Positions 9,965-18,505 of a DNA stretch of 64,000 bases are shown here, one piece after another (the stretch's first letter is position 1; the number at the start of each line of letters is the position of its first letter). The stretch is from positions 333,015-397,014 of the forward strand of contig CAWBRU010000018.1 of NCBI GenBank assembly GCA_963791325.1, given 5' to 3'. Source of the DNA: JBEVJK01 sp963791325 (GTDB lineage Bacteria; Pseudomonadota; Alphaproteobacteria; Rhizobiales; Rhizobiaceae). The position numbers and the translations under genes were made by a program. Under the pieces are notes generated by a model. That model was not told the origin of the DNA. It worked only from the letters and a program-made list of their open reading frames with translations, and did no database searches.

Positions 9965-10004
9965 TGGCAGAAACGGCATCGGCGAGGAAGGATAGAACGT
10001 GCGA

Positions 10005-11358
10005 ATGGACGCCAAGGGCAAGCATGCTGACACCGAGCGCAGCGTCGCTGTGGTCGGTTCGGGAATCTCCGGCCTGTCCGCCACTTGGCTTCTCAGCCGG
10101 TCAGATGCGAGTCACGCTCTATGAGAGCGAGTCCAGGCTCGGCGGTCACTCCAACACGGTTGAGCTTTCGACCGCCAACGGCCCCATTCCCGTCGATACC
10201 GGCTTCATCGTCTACAATGAACGCAATTACCCGAACCTCGTCGCCCTGTTCAACGAGCTCGGCGTCGAAACAGCTGCCTCCGAGATGTCGTTCTCGGCGT
10301 CTCTGGATGGCGGCGAGCTCGAATATTCCGGCTCCGGCCTGAATGGGTTTATGGCCCAGCGCGGCAATGTCGTGCGGCCTCGCTTCTGGCGCATGATGCG
10401 GGATATCCTGCGCTTTTATCGCGAGGCTCCCGACGTATTGCAGTGCACGGAGCTCCACGGGCTGACCTTGGGTGACTATCTCGACCGCAACGATTACGCG
10501 CCAGCGTTCATCGAAGACCACCTGCTGCCGATGGGTGCTGCGATCTGGTCAACGACCGCGCGCGATATGCGTGCCTATCCGCTGCTCGCCTTTATCCGGT
10601 TCTTCGCCAGCCATGGCCTGCTGAACCTCGTCGACCGGCCGAAATGGCGAACCGTCCAGGGCGGCAGCCGCGAATACGTCCAGCGCCTGAGTAGGGAGTT
10701 CGCTGATGCGATCCGCCTCAACACGCCGGTCGCACGGATCACGCGAGAGGGAGGCCGCGTCATGATCACCGATGCCTCGGGCCATACGGACAGCTTCACG
10801 GATGTCGTCATTGCCACACATGCCGACCAAGCGTTGCGCATCCTCGGCGACGCCGATGCGCAGGAGACATCGATACTTGGCGCGTTTCGCTACACCGACA
10901 ATCTCGCCGTCCTTCATTCGGACGAGAAACTGATGCCGCGGCGCCGGCGCGTCTGGTCGAGCTGGAATTACATCGGCGAGAGCAGGAGCGATGACGCCCA
11001 GCCGCTCTGTGTTACCTACTGGATGAACCGCCTGCAAAACCTCGACCACCGCCATCCGCTGTTCGTGACGCTCAACCCAACCCGGCAAATCGACCCAGCC
11101 AAGAGGATCGACAGCTTCCAGTACACCCATCCGCTGTTCGACCAGCCGGCGCTCGCGGCGCAGAAGCAGCTCTGGCGGCTGCAGGGCCAACGCAACACAT
11201 GGTTCTGCGGCGCCTATTTCGGTTTCGGCTTCCATGAGGACGGCCTGCAAGCGGCCCTTGCCGCTGCCGAAGATCTCACCGACGTGCGCCGCCCGTGGAA
11301 CGTCCGCGACGAATCCGGGCGCATCACGCTGGCACCCCGAAGCGAGGCCGCCGAATGA
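10005..11358 (+). CDS. FAD/NAD(P)-binding amine-oxidase-like oxidoreductase (frameshifted near 10105)
   Basis: A COG2907-type flavoprotein related to oxidoreductases in RpoE-ChrR regulons of phototrophic alphaproteobacteria, where the cluster acts on membrane fatty acids. The frame from ATG 10005 carries the Rossmann motif VVGSGISGLSA but stops at 10124. The remaining sequence (YESESRLGGHSNTVEL, the second half of the FAD site, to the C-terminus) is in the +1 frame up to 11358. A one- or two-base indel near 10100-10110 explains this. A start at 10024 in the downstream frame would lack the nucleotide-binding loop. It is either a real inactivation or a sequencing error. Confidence 0.8.
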
Positions 11359-12164
11359 GCGGTCAAACCGCCCTGTTCCTCGGCGATGTGATGCATGCGC
11401 GGCTCAGACCACGCCGGCACAAGCTTCATTACCGCGTCTTCTCGCTGCTGCTCGATCTCGACGAACTGCCGGCGATCAGCGCGACTTCGAGGCTGTTCGG
11501 CCATAATCGTCGCGCCGTGCTGAGCTTCTGGGACAAGGACCATGGCGATGGCGGCAGCGGAGGGTTGCGCGCCTGGATCGAGACCCGGCTGCGGGAGGCC
11601 GGGTGCCATGAGGCCGGCATGAGCCTCCGCGTGCTCTGCTATCCGCGCATCCTCGGCTATGTGTTCAATCCGCTCACCGTCTATTTCTGCTACGCGCCTA
11701 ACGGCACGCTGCGCGCCATTCTCTATGAGGTCTGCAACACCTTCGGCGAACGCCACACCTATGTCATCGCCGTCTCGGGCGACCGGTCCGGCGCGATCCG
11801 GCACGGCTGCGCCAAGGAACTCTACGTCTCGCCCTTTCTGCCGATGGAATGCTTCTATCGCTTCCATATCGAACCCCCTGACGAAACCATCTTGGTGCGG
11901 ATCGAGGAGTCGGACGAGGAAGGTCCGTTGCTCGTCGCCTCCTTCGCCGGCAGGCGCCAGCCGATGACCGACCGCGCGCTGCTCGGCGCCCTCACGCGCT
12001 ACCCGCTGATGACCCTGAAGGTCATGGCCGGAATTCACTGGGAAGCCCTGCGCCTTTGGCGAAAGGGCGTTCCCGTTCATCGTCATCGGGTCGCAGCCCA
12101 GCCCGTTGCCAGCACCATCGTCACGCCCCGCTTCGAGGATGCCAGAACCCATGAGCCACGTTGA
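11355..12164 (+). CDS. DUF1365 family protein
   Basis: A 269-residue protein of the DUF1365 family, which regularly sits between a COG2907 oxidoreductase and a CFA-synthase-like methyltransferase. Recognisable blocks are HARLRPRRHKLHYRVFSLLL near the N-terminus and YPRILGYVFNPLTVYFCY in the middle. The start ATG overlaps the upstream TGA (ATGA), so translation is coupled. The biochemical role is unproven; gene order suggests lipid modification. Confidence 0.85.
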   Translation: MSGQTALFLGDVMHARLRPRRHKLHYRVFSLLLDLDELPAISATSRLFGHNRRAVLSFWDKDHGDGGSGGLRAWIETRLREAGCHEAGMSLRVLCYPRILGYVFNPLTVYFCYAPNGTLRAILYEVCNTFGERHTYVIAVSGDRSGAIRHGCAKELYVSPFLPMECFYRFHIEPPDETILVRIEESDEEGPLLVASFAGRRQPMTDRALLGALTRYPLMTLKVMAGIHWEALRLWRKGVPVHRHRVAAQPVASTIVTPRFEDARTHEPR

Positions 12165-13368
12165 CGTAAAAGCGGTCCCGAACGGCCTCTTCACGCCGCT
12201 CTGGTCGCGTGTCCTCGGCGGCTGGGCTGAGCGGATCGTCGCGGGGCAACTGACGGTGCAGTTCCCCGACGGCACCAGCCAGACCGTCCAAGGCGCCTCG
12301 CCCGGCCCGACAGCCAGCATGACTGTGCATAGCGGCAGGCTGCTTTGGCGGATCGCCACGGGCGGCGGTCTCGGCCTGGCGCGCGGCTATATCGAGCGCG
12401 ACTGGGACACCGCCGATCTCGGCGCCCTTCTCGAACTCGGCGTTGTCAACGAGCAGGCGCTGCATTCGCTGCTCGACGCACCAGGCCTTGCCAGCATGCT
12501 GGCCTATCTCCGCCATTGTCGCCGCGCCAACACGCGCGCCGGCAGCAAGCGCAATATCGCGTTCCACTATGATCTCGGCAACGATTTCTACCGCCAGTGG
12601 CTCGACGAGACGATGACCTACTCGTCGGCGATCTTCACCCACCCCGAGCAGCAGCTCGCCGAGGCGCAGGGGGAGAAATATGCGCGCGTCGCGCGCGAAC
12701 TCGGCCTCGGCGCGGACGACGATGTACTGGAGATTGGCTGCGGCTGGGGTGGATTCGCGGAATTCGCGGCGCGCGAAATCGGGTGCCGGATCACCTGCCT
12801 GACCCTCTCCCAACAGCAGGCGAAATTCGCCAGCGACCGGATCGCAGCGGCGGGGCTCGCCGACCAAGTCGAGATCCGGCTCCAGGACTATCGCGATTGT
12901 ACGGGCCAGTTTGACAAGATCGTCTCGATCGAGATGTTCGAGGCGGTCGGCGAGGAAAACTGGCCGACCTACTTCGATGCCGTACACACGCTGCTGAAAC
13001 CCGGCGGACAGGCCATGCTGCAGGTCATCACCATCGCGGAAGCCAGCTTCGATGACTACCGCCGCAACGCCGACTTCATCCAGACCTACATCTTCCCCGG
13101 GGGCATGCTGCCCTCGCAAGCCGCCTTCGCGGCGGCGGCATCGGCGTCAAAGCTCGACCTCGTCGGTTCGGAATTCTTTGGCCGTGACTACGAGAAGACG
13201 CTGTTGATCTGGGACCGGGCCTTCCTGGCGGCATGGCATCAGATCGAGGTGCAGGGCTTCGACTCGCGGTTCAAGCGGATGTGGCACTACTATCTGCAAT
13301 ATTGCGCTGTCGGTTTTCGCACCGGCAAGATCGACGTCGGACAGTTTCTTCTGCAGCGCGCGGAATAG
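12151..13368 (+). CDS. Cyclopropane-fatty-acid-synthase-like SAM methyltransferase
   Basis: A 405-residue protein that should use S-adenosylmethionine to modify unsaturated acyl chains of membrane phospholipids. It shows the CFA family blocks FHYDLGNDFYRQWLDETMTY, the SAM loop VLEIGCGWGGFAE, and SIEMFEAVGEENWPTYFDA. In Rhodobacter, homologues in RpoE-controlled clusters take part in making methylated or furan fatty acids. It overlaps the DUF1365 gene by 14 bases; an in-frame ATG at 12139 is an alternative start. Confidence 0.88.
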   Translation: MSHVDVKAVPNGLFTPLWSRVLGGWAERIVAGQLTVQFPDGTSQTVQGASPGPTASMTVHSGRLLWRIATGGGLGLARGYIERDWDTADLGALLELGVVNEQALHSLLDAPGLASMLAYLRHCRRANTRAGSKRNIAFHYDLGNDFYRQWLDETMTYSSAIFTHPEQQLAEAQGEKYARVARELGLGADDDVLEIGCGWGGFAEFAAREIGCRITCLTLSQQQAKFASDRIAAAGLADQVEIRLQDYRDCTGQFDKIVSIEMFEAVGEENWPTYFDAVHTLLKPGGQAMLQVITIAEASFDDYRRNADFIQTYIFPGGMLPSQAAFAAAASASKLDLVGSEFFGRDYEKTLLIWDRAFLAAWHQIEVQGFDSRFKRMWHYYLQYCAVGFRTGKIDVGQFLLQRAE

Positions 13369-13384
13369 CCAAATGGAGGCTACG

Positions 13385-14176
13385 TCAGCGCAACATCCGT
13401 CGGGTTAGGGCGAAAAGCAGCGGTGCCGGCAAGAGGGCGAGCAGTTTCAGCGACAGCACCATCTTCCAGGGGAAGGCAATCTCGAAGCGCCTGGACTTCA
13501 ATCCTGCGATGATGTGATCGACCGCTTCCTCGGTCGAAATCAGGAACGGCATCGGAAAGTCGTTCTTCTGCGTGAGTAGCGTATCGACGAAGCCGGGATT
13601 GACGACACTCAGACGCACGTTGCGGACGGCGAGTTGGGGATAGAGTGCTTCGCACATGTTGATGAGGGCAGCCTTCGTCGCGCCGTAGGCAACCGCACCC
13701 GGCAGACCCACATACCCAACCACGGACGCAACGACGGCGACATGCCCCGCCCGGCGCTCCAGCATCCGCGGCAAGAGCGCGGCGAGGCAATGGACGCTCC
13801 CCATTAGATTGACATCGACGGTGGCGCGAAACGCGGCAACCTCGAACCGGTCGGCAGCGTCTCGGCGATAGGTCCCGGCATTGAGCACCGCGAGATCGAT
13901 CGGCCCCAGGCGATGCTCGATATGGGCGACCGCGCTCAGAACGGCGTCCGCATTCGTTACGTCCAGCCGAAATGGATGGATACGATCCGGGAGTTCGGCA
14001 GCGAGCGTCTCCAGGTCCTGAAGAGTCCGCGCGCTCACCGCGACATTCCATCCATCACGGGCGAGGCGAAGCGCCAGAGCCCGACCGATACCGGAACCGG
14101 CACCTGTGACCCATGCAATACGGCCGGCTCTAGTCTCAACCTGAGTGGGTCGGTCGGACTTCGTCGGTGTCGGCAT
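13385..14176 (-). CDS. Short-chain dehydrogenase/reductase
   Basis: A 263-residue SDR with the NAD(P) loop TGAGSGIGRALA near residue 25, NAGTY, and the catalytic YGATK (YxxxK). It is convergent with the methyltransferase gene, 16 bases apart. SDRs of this type are part of the RpoE-regulated lipid cluster in relatives; the substrate is not known. Its upstream side borders a decayed recombinase. Confidence 0.85.
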   Translation of the reverse strand: MPTPTKSDRPTQVETRAGRIAWVTGAGSGIGRALALRLARDGWNVAVSARTLQDLETLAAELPDRIHPFRLDVTNADAVLSAVAHIEHRLGPIDLAVLNAGTYRRDAADRFEVAAFRATVDVNLMGSVHCLAALLPRMLERRAGHVAVVASVVGYVGLPGAVAYGATKAALINMCEALYPQLAVRNVRLSVVNPGFVDTLLTQKNDFPMPFLISTEEAVDHIIAGLKSRRFEIAFPWKMVLSLKLLALLPAPLLFALTRRMLR

Positions 14177-14434
14177 GGTCGGCTCTCTAAAATATCGGAG
14201 TTCGCACCATCTTATTACGTGCCAAATCGCCGTTTGGATTTAGGGCCTTCGCGCCAGCGGCTAGAGCCAACGAAGAGGGGCGGTTCATGCGGTCCAAAAA
14301 TGAAGGCACTTGCATGATCCGACCTAGTGGTCGTCGGAGAGACATCTTGTAAGTGTCTTCCTCCCGGTTTCGGCACGACAAGACGTCAGATCTTCGCCTG
14401 ATCACCGAAAGACTGGACTTTGCCGGCACGGTTG
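14177..14434. other. Non-coding spacer left of a decayed recombinase
   Basis: No convincing gene. A short frame on the minus strand (to 14567) overlaps the recombinase remnant but has no coherent domain. Confidence 0.3.
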
Positions 14435-14800
14435 CTGCGGCCACATGGGCCCCAGACTTGAAGCGTCCGCTCGGCCTCGACTGGACCAACACGGATACGC
14501 CGCACAGCCTGACGTGAGAGGCCGGTGACCTTGCGATAGCAGATGCCCCTGGCCCTTCGGAGAGCATCTTCGTTACCGGTTCTAGCTGCCTCCGATCGAA
14601 GCTAGGCTTCCGACCTCGATGAGTCCGGCCCTTGGCCTTTGCGGCGGCAATTCCGGCCTGCTGAGGTTCTTTGGAGCCAACCGCTCAAGCCTTCCGCTAT
14701 CGCAGCCATGAATGCGACCAGCGCGTCTGGCACGGCTTGCTGGATAGGGTCCCTTGTCTGACCGTCGAAGATCATGAGGTTGATGACGGTCTAGATGACC
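14435..14800 (-). pseudogene. Serine recombinase (resolvase/invertase) remnant
   Basis: Minus-strand frames contain typical C-terminal pieces of a Pin-type recombinase: FDGQTRDPIQQAVPDALVAF, GIAAAKAKGRTHRGRKPSF, LEPVTKMLSEGPGASAIARS and QAVRRIRVGPVEAERTLQVW. They fall in different frames with stops between, and the catalytic N-terminal domain is missing. It is a broken gene left by an earlier mobile element inside the island. Confidence 0.7.
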
Positions 14801-14837
14801 ACGCCGTCACGCATGGCGCCCACAATCCCGGGCGATT

Positions 14838-15473
14838 TTAATCAGGAACGACATCGAAGACTTTTATTCCGAGAGGCTTGGTTGCGAAATTGTTCACCGG
14901 ACCGGTACGATTGGGGCACGCAGACACCGCGGCGATGATGTTCATCTCGGCCCGCAAGTCCAAGTAATCGGAGGCCTTGTTGTTGGGAACCTTGATGGTG
15001 AAGCCGCCATCGTTATGGAAATCGACGTTCATGAACGCGTTGAACACATCGCCGATGTCGTCGCCGTCGATGCCGAATGGAGCAAGAGCCTCGGCCAAGT
15101 TCTCCTGGCAGCTTCTCACGCCTGTCCGTTTGTCGCGAGCGGCCAACAGTTTGGTGCTGCAGCGGCCAGCACAGTTGCCGAAGTGCTCCTTGGCCGTATC
15201 TTCGAGGATCGTCAGCATGAGGTTCTCTCGCGGCGGCTTCGAGAACAGCTGCGCCGGAGCTCGCGCCGTCCCTAGGCCCAGCATGACGTTCAGCGCCCAG
15301 GACTGTCCGACGTGGAACTGCTCCTTGGCATCGTCTGCGTTGAAGAAGGCGCAATCTGCCGCCTGCTGTCCCCCGATCTGGTGGATTCGCAGGATCTGCC
15401 CTTTGTTCACCCGGCATGCGCCGCCGTGCTCGGCGGGTATCACGAACTCCTGGACACAAACGTATCTCGGCAC
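14838..15473 (-). CDS. DUF1989 (urea-carboxylase-associated type) protein
   Basis: A 211-residue DUF1989 protein. Visible conserved parts are HQIGGQQAADCAFFNADD, LEDTAKEHFGNCAGRCSTK and the C-terminal VSACPNRTGPVNNFATKP, where the Cys residues fit metal binding. Relatives are found next to urea carboxylase or ABC transporter genes for amino-acid-like compounds. It starts 24 bases after the ABC ATPase gene and probably shares its transcript. Substrate unknown. Confidence 0.8.
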   Translation of the reverse strand: MPRYVCVQEFVIPAEHGGACRVNKGQILRIHQIGGQQAADCAFFNADDAKEQFHVGQSWALNVMLGLGTARAPAQLFSKPPRENLMLTILEDTAKEHFGNCAGRCSTKLLAARDKRTGVRSCQENLAEALAPFGIDGDDIGDVFNAFMNVDFHNDGGFTIKVPNNKASDYLDLRAEMNIIAAVSACPNRTGPVNNFATKPLGIKVFDVVPD

Positions 15474-15497
15474 GGCCGCCTCCCCTGAAAACTCATT

Positions 15498-16289
15498 TCA
15501 ACCAAGCGCAAGATTGTCGATGATCGCTTGATCGCGGTGCTTGGAAAAATAAAGCAGCAGGTCTGCGACATCGAGCCTGCGACGAGCGTCGCCCGAGATG
15601 TCGGCCACCACCTTGCCTTCGTGCATCATCACGGTTCGGTCGCCAAGATCGAGCGCGTGGCGCATCGAGTGGGTGACCATGATCGTTGTTAGACGAAAAT
15701 CCGTAACCACGCGGCTTGTCAGATCGAGGACGAACTCCGCGGTCTTGGGGTCGAGGGCTGCGGTGTGCTCGTCGAGCAGCAACACCTTCATGGGACTAAG
15801 CGTTGCCATCAGGAGGTTGACGGCCTGCCGTTGCCCTCCCGACAGCAGTCCGACCCGGTCCTGAAGTCGGTTCTCCAGCCCAAGTGCAAGCACCCGCAAC
15901 TGGTCGCGGAAGCGTTCACGTCGGCGCCGATCGACCGCCAGAGCGAAGCCTCGTCGTTTGCCTCTGGTCGAGGCAAGTGAAAGATTTTCCTCAATTGTTA
16001 GATCCGCGCAACTGCCTACGACGGGATCCTGAAATACCCGCCCAATCAGAGCGGCACGCCGTTGTGGAGGCCAGCGAGTGACCTCCCTTTCGCCGACGAG
16101 GATCGCACCTTTGTCGGCTCTGACATCGCCTGCGATGACATTGAGGACCGTACTCTTTCCCGCGCCATTGGTGCCGATCACGGTCAGGAATTGAGCATCC
16201 GGCACCTGAAGCGTGCAGCCGCTCAGCGCCGTTGATTGGATCGGGGTGCCACGATTGAAGGTCACCCACACGTCACGCCGCTCAATCAC
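15498..16289 (-). CDS. ABC transporter ATP-binding protein (COG1101 type)
   Basis: A 263-residue ATPase with Walker A GTNGAGKST, signature LSGGQRQA, Walker B VLLLDEHTA and the switch His in VTHSMRH. The type normally works with a permease and a periplasmic binding protein for amino-acid-like solutes. The GTG start overlaps the stop of the upstream permease remnant. With the permease truncated and no binding protein present, the transporter is probably non-functional. Confidence 0.85.
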   Translation of the reverse strand: MIERRDVWVTFNRGTPIQSTALSGCTLQVPDAQFLTVIGTNGAGKSTVLNVIAGDVRADKGAILVGEREVTRWPPQRRAALIGRVFQDPVVGSCADLTIEENLSLASTRGKRRGFALAVDRRRRERFRDQLRVLALGLENRLQDRVGLLSGGQRQAVNLLMATLSPMKVLLLDEHTAALDPKTAEFVLDLTSRVVTDFRLTTIMVTHSMRHALDLGDRTVMMHEGKVVADISGDARRRLDVADLLLYFSKHRDQAIIDNLALG

Positions 16290-16458
16290 GACTGCACCGG
16301 ACCCATGTATTTCGATCTGAGGCTTCGCCGGAAGCGTGGCAGAACGAGGGCGGCCGCCACCGGCACCGCCGTGATCAAGTTAAGGTCGGACGCCTGTAAG
16401 CCAAGCCGGGACGCATTTAGAGCGAAGGCTACTATGATCCTATAGAGGATCGAGCCAG
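16286..16458 (-). pseudogene. ABC transporter permease, C-terminal remnant
   Basis: About 57 codons remain. The stretch GSILYRIIVAFALNASRLGL followed by QASDLNLITAVPVAAALVLP matches the end of the COG4120 permease that partners the adjacent ATPase. Upstream of about 16458 the homology stops abruptly at the integrase sequence on the other strand, so the gene was cut by rearrangement or insertion. Confidence 0.75.
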
Positions 16459-17279
16459 AGATTTTCAGGATCTTGCGAAGTCGACGCGCCGCAATTGGTC
16501 GCCCTGGCTCGATCGCGTTTCGGACTACTTCGCCAAACTCGATATCGAGCACTTCAACAACCTCGAACGCATGCGGCCGGCTATCCGCAAGTGGCGCGGC
16601 CAGTGGGCCGACAAGCCGCGGACGGCCGACTATGGCATGCAGGTGCTTTCGCGAATCCTGGCCCATGGCGTCGATCCCATGGGCGTGCTCCACCACAACG
16701 CCTGCGAGGGCATCAAGCGGCTCTACTCCAGCGAGCGCTCGGAAATCATCTGGACGGACGCCGACATCGAGCAGCTGAAAAAGCACTGCACCAAGGAGAT
16801 CGGGCACGCCGTTGACCTGGCGGCCCACACAGGGCTGCGCGCGCGCGAACTGTTCCGGCTCTCGTGGTCGCATGTCGGCGATCACGCCATCGTGATCCCG
16901 ACCGATAGGAGCGGCGGAAAGCGAGAGGCGATTGTGCCACTCTACGGTGCAATACGTGAAATCGTGGCGGCTCTACCGAAGCGCTCTACCTTGGTGATGA
17001 CCAATAGCCGTCAAGCGCCCTTGCGGGGTGGCTGGGCCGCGATGTTCGAGAAGGCCAAGGCGAGAGCGTGGCCGGAGGGCGACAACCTGCACTTCCACGA
17101 TTTGCGCGGGACAGCCGCGACCAAGTTCTACGTGGCCGGGCTGACGGAGCGTGAGATTGCGGAGGTGATGGGCTGGGAAGAGGAACTCGGTACGAAAGAT
17201 CATCCGTCGGTACGTATCACGTGAAGCCGCCCTCAAAGACCGCATAAAGCGACTGAACGAGGCCGAAATGAGAACGTAG
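16447..17279 (+). pseudogene. int: Tyrosine integrase, 5'-truncated and frameshifted
   Basis: A phage/island-type tyrosine recombinase. The core-binding domain is seen in RNWSPWLDRVSDYFAKLDIE, and the catalytic domain in HTGLRARELFRLSW (first Arg) and HFHDLRGTAATKF (HxxR). The frame ends at 17224 just after GWEEE; one extra C near 17189 moves the catalytic Tyr part (KIIRRYVSREAALKDRIKRL) to another frame that ends at 17279. No start codon is found: the 5' end abuts the permease remnant. It lies 69 bases from attachment-site copy 2, as expected for an island integrase. Confidence 0.85.
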
Positions 17280-17347
17280 TGGTGTAGAAAGCACTGTAGG
17301 AACAGTTTGCACACAAACAATTTTCTAGCGTTAAGTCATTGAAACAG

Positions 17348-17395
17348 CTTGGAGCGGGTAGCGGGAATCGAACCCGCATATTCAGCTTGGAAGGC
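17348..17395 (-). repeat. attachment-site copy 2: 3' end of tRNA-Gly(TCC)
   Basis: A 48-bp repeat of 7849-7896 with two differences, again containing only the anticodon-to-CCA part of tRNA-Gly on the minus strand. The 5' half is missing here too, so the intact tRNA-Gly must be further right or lost. It is next to the integrase. Confidence 0.85.
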
Positions 17396-17920
17396 ACCTA
17401 CTTCGCCAGTGATTTCAAAGACTTGGGTGTAAAACGTGTGCCTGGCGCACCGGATTTACTCAATAAAATCAGTGGGGTGTAAAACCCTGAGGGCATGTAG
17501 AAGGCCTGAGGGCATGTAGAAGGAAGGGCTGTGTAGGGACAAATCGAATAGAGAAGCGGACCTGGATGTCCGCATTGAACGCCGGCGAAGGATGTTCCTG
17601 ACACGCATGCGGTTGTCCGCTGATCGGCCCGCTCGCTTGACCGGTAAGACCCGGCCGCTTCGTCAGTTAGCAGCTGAGGCGCACCCACAAAGGGCGCCGA
17701 TCTGGTTGCGGAACCCGACGAAGACCGCGTCGCGGAACACACGGCCGCTCGCCGCGAGGCTATGCGCAATCCCGAGAATGCCGGGCATATGCTTCCCAAC
17801 ACGCGGGCCTTTGCTCAGGGCACAGAACTCAAATTCAAGACAACAGCTCGTTGGAAAACAGCTTGAAGGGACGCTCCACCGCCCATACCATCACGCCTAG
17901 TAAAGCAGGGAGGATTATTG
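17396..17920. other. Gene-free stretch beside the attachment site
   Basis: 525 bases with stops in all frames apart from short unconvincing ones. It holds a 19-bp tandem duplication (17486-17523) and a TG/GT-rich segment. No recognisable protein. Confidence 0.4.
17486..17523 (+). repeat. Two tandem 19-bp repeats
   Basis: The unit CCTGAGGGCATGTAGAAGG occurs twice without a gap, followed by a partial AAGG. It lies about 90 bases from the attachment-site copy. No function can be assigned. Confidence 0.8.
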
Positions 17921-18478
17921 ATGGCTTCCGAAGTACCGGCCGACAACGGCGTCAACGTTGAAGCTCTGCTCGCCGCACGTGAAGCGCTCACTGCTGCGCC
18001 CGAGGCCGCGCAATTCAAGTGGCGTGCCGCTTGCGAATGGAAGGACGGCACCCATAGCCACTCGACCGTTGAAAGCTTCTACGGTCTGGGCCAGGACCAG
18101 CACCGCAAGACTACTTTCACGTTCGATGCCGATCATCCGGAGGTCTTCGCTTCTCTGGATCAGGGCGCGACGCCCGTTGAATACGTGCTGGTTGGGCTGG
18201 CGAGTTGCCTAACCGCCGGGATCGCCGCCGTGGCGCAGAACCGGAACATCCAGCTGAAATCGGTGAAGGCGACCGTTGAAGGCGACATGGACCTCTATGG
18301 GATTCTCGGCATCGACGGCGATGTCCGAAACGGCTTCAGTGGCATCAGGGTGAGCTATGACATCGATGCGGACGCCAAGCGTGAGGACATCGAGGCCCTC
18401 GTGGCGCAGTCGCAGAAACGATCGGCGGTCTATGACATTGTCACCAATCCGACGAACGTCACAGTGGTCGTGAACTAA
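17921..18478 (+). CDS. OsmC family peroxiredoxin-like protein
   Basis: A 185-residue OsmC/Ohr-fold protein; members reduce organic peroxides with a reactive cysteine pair. Typical features are HRKTTFTFDADHPEVFASLD, the helix GATPVEYVLVGLASCLTAGI with the conserved Cys, and SGIRVSYDIDADA. Only one of the usual two Cys is evident in the family position, so redox activity is uncertain. GGGAGGATT precedes the ATG at good distance. It is followed 27 bases later by a flavin monooxygenase gene. Confidence 0.85.
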   Translation: MASEVPADNGVNVEALLAAREALTAAPEAAQFKWRAACEWKDGTHSHSTVESFYGLGQDQHRKTTFTFDADHPEVFASLDQGATPVEYVLVGLASCLTAGIAAVAQNRNIQLKSVKATVEGDMDLYGILGIDGDVRNGFSGIRVSYDIDADAKREDIEALVAQSQKRSAVYDIVTNPTNVTVVVN

Positions 18479-18505
18479 GAGCCCTAGGTTCTCCAGACTT
18501 CCTGC

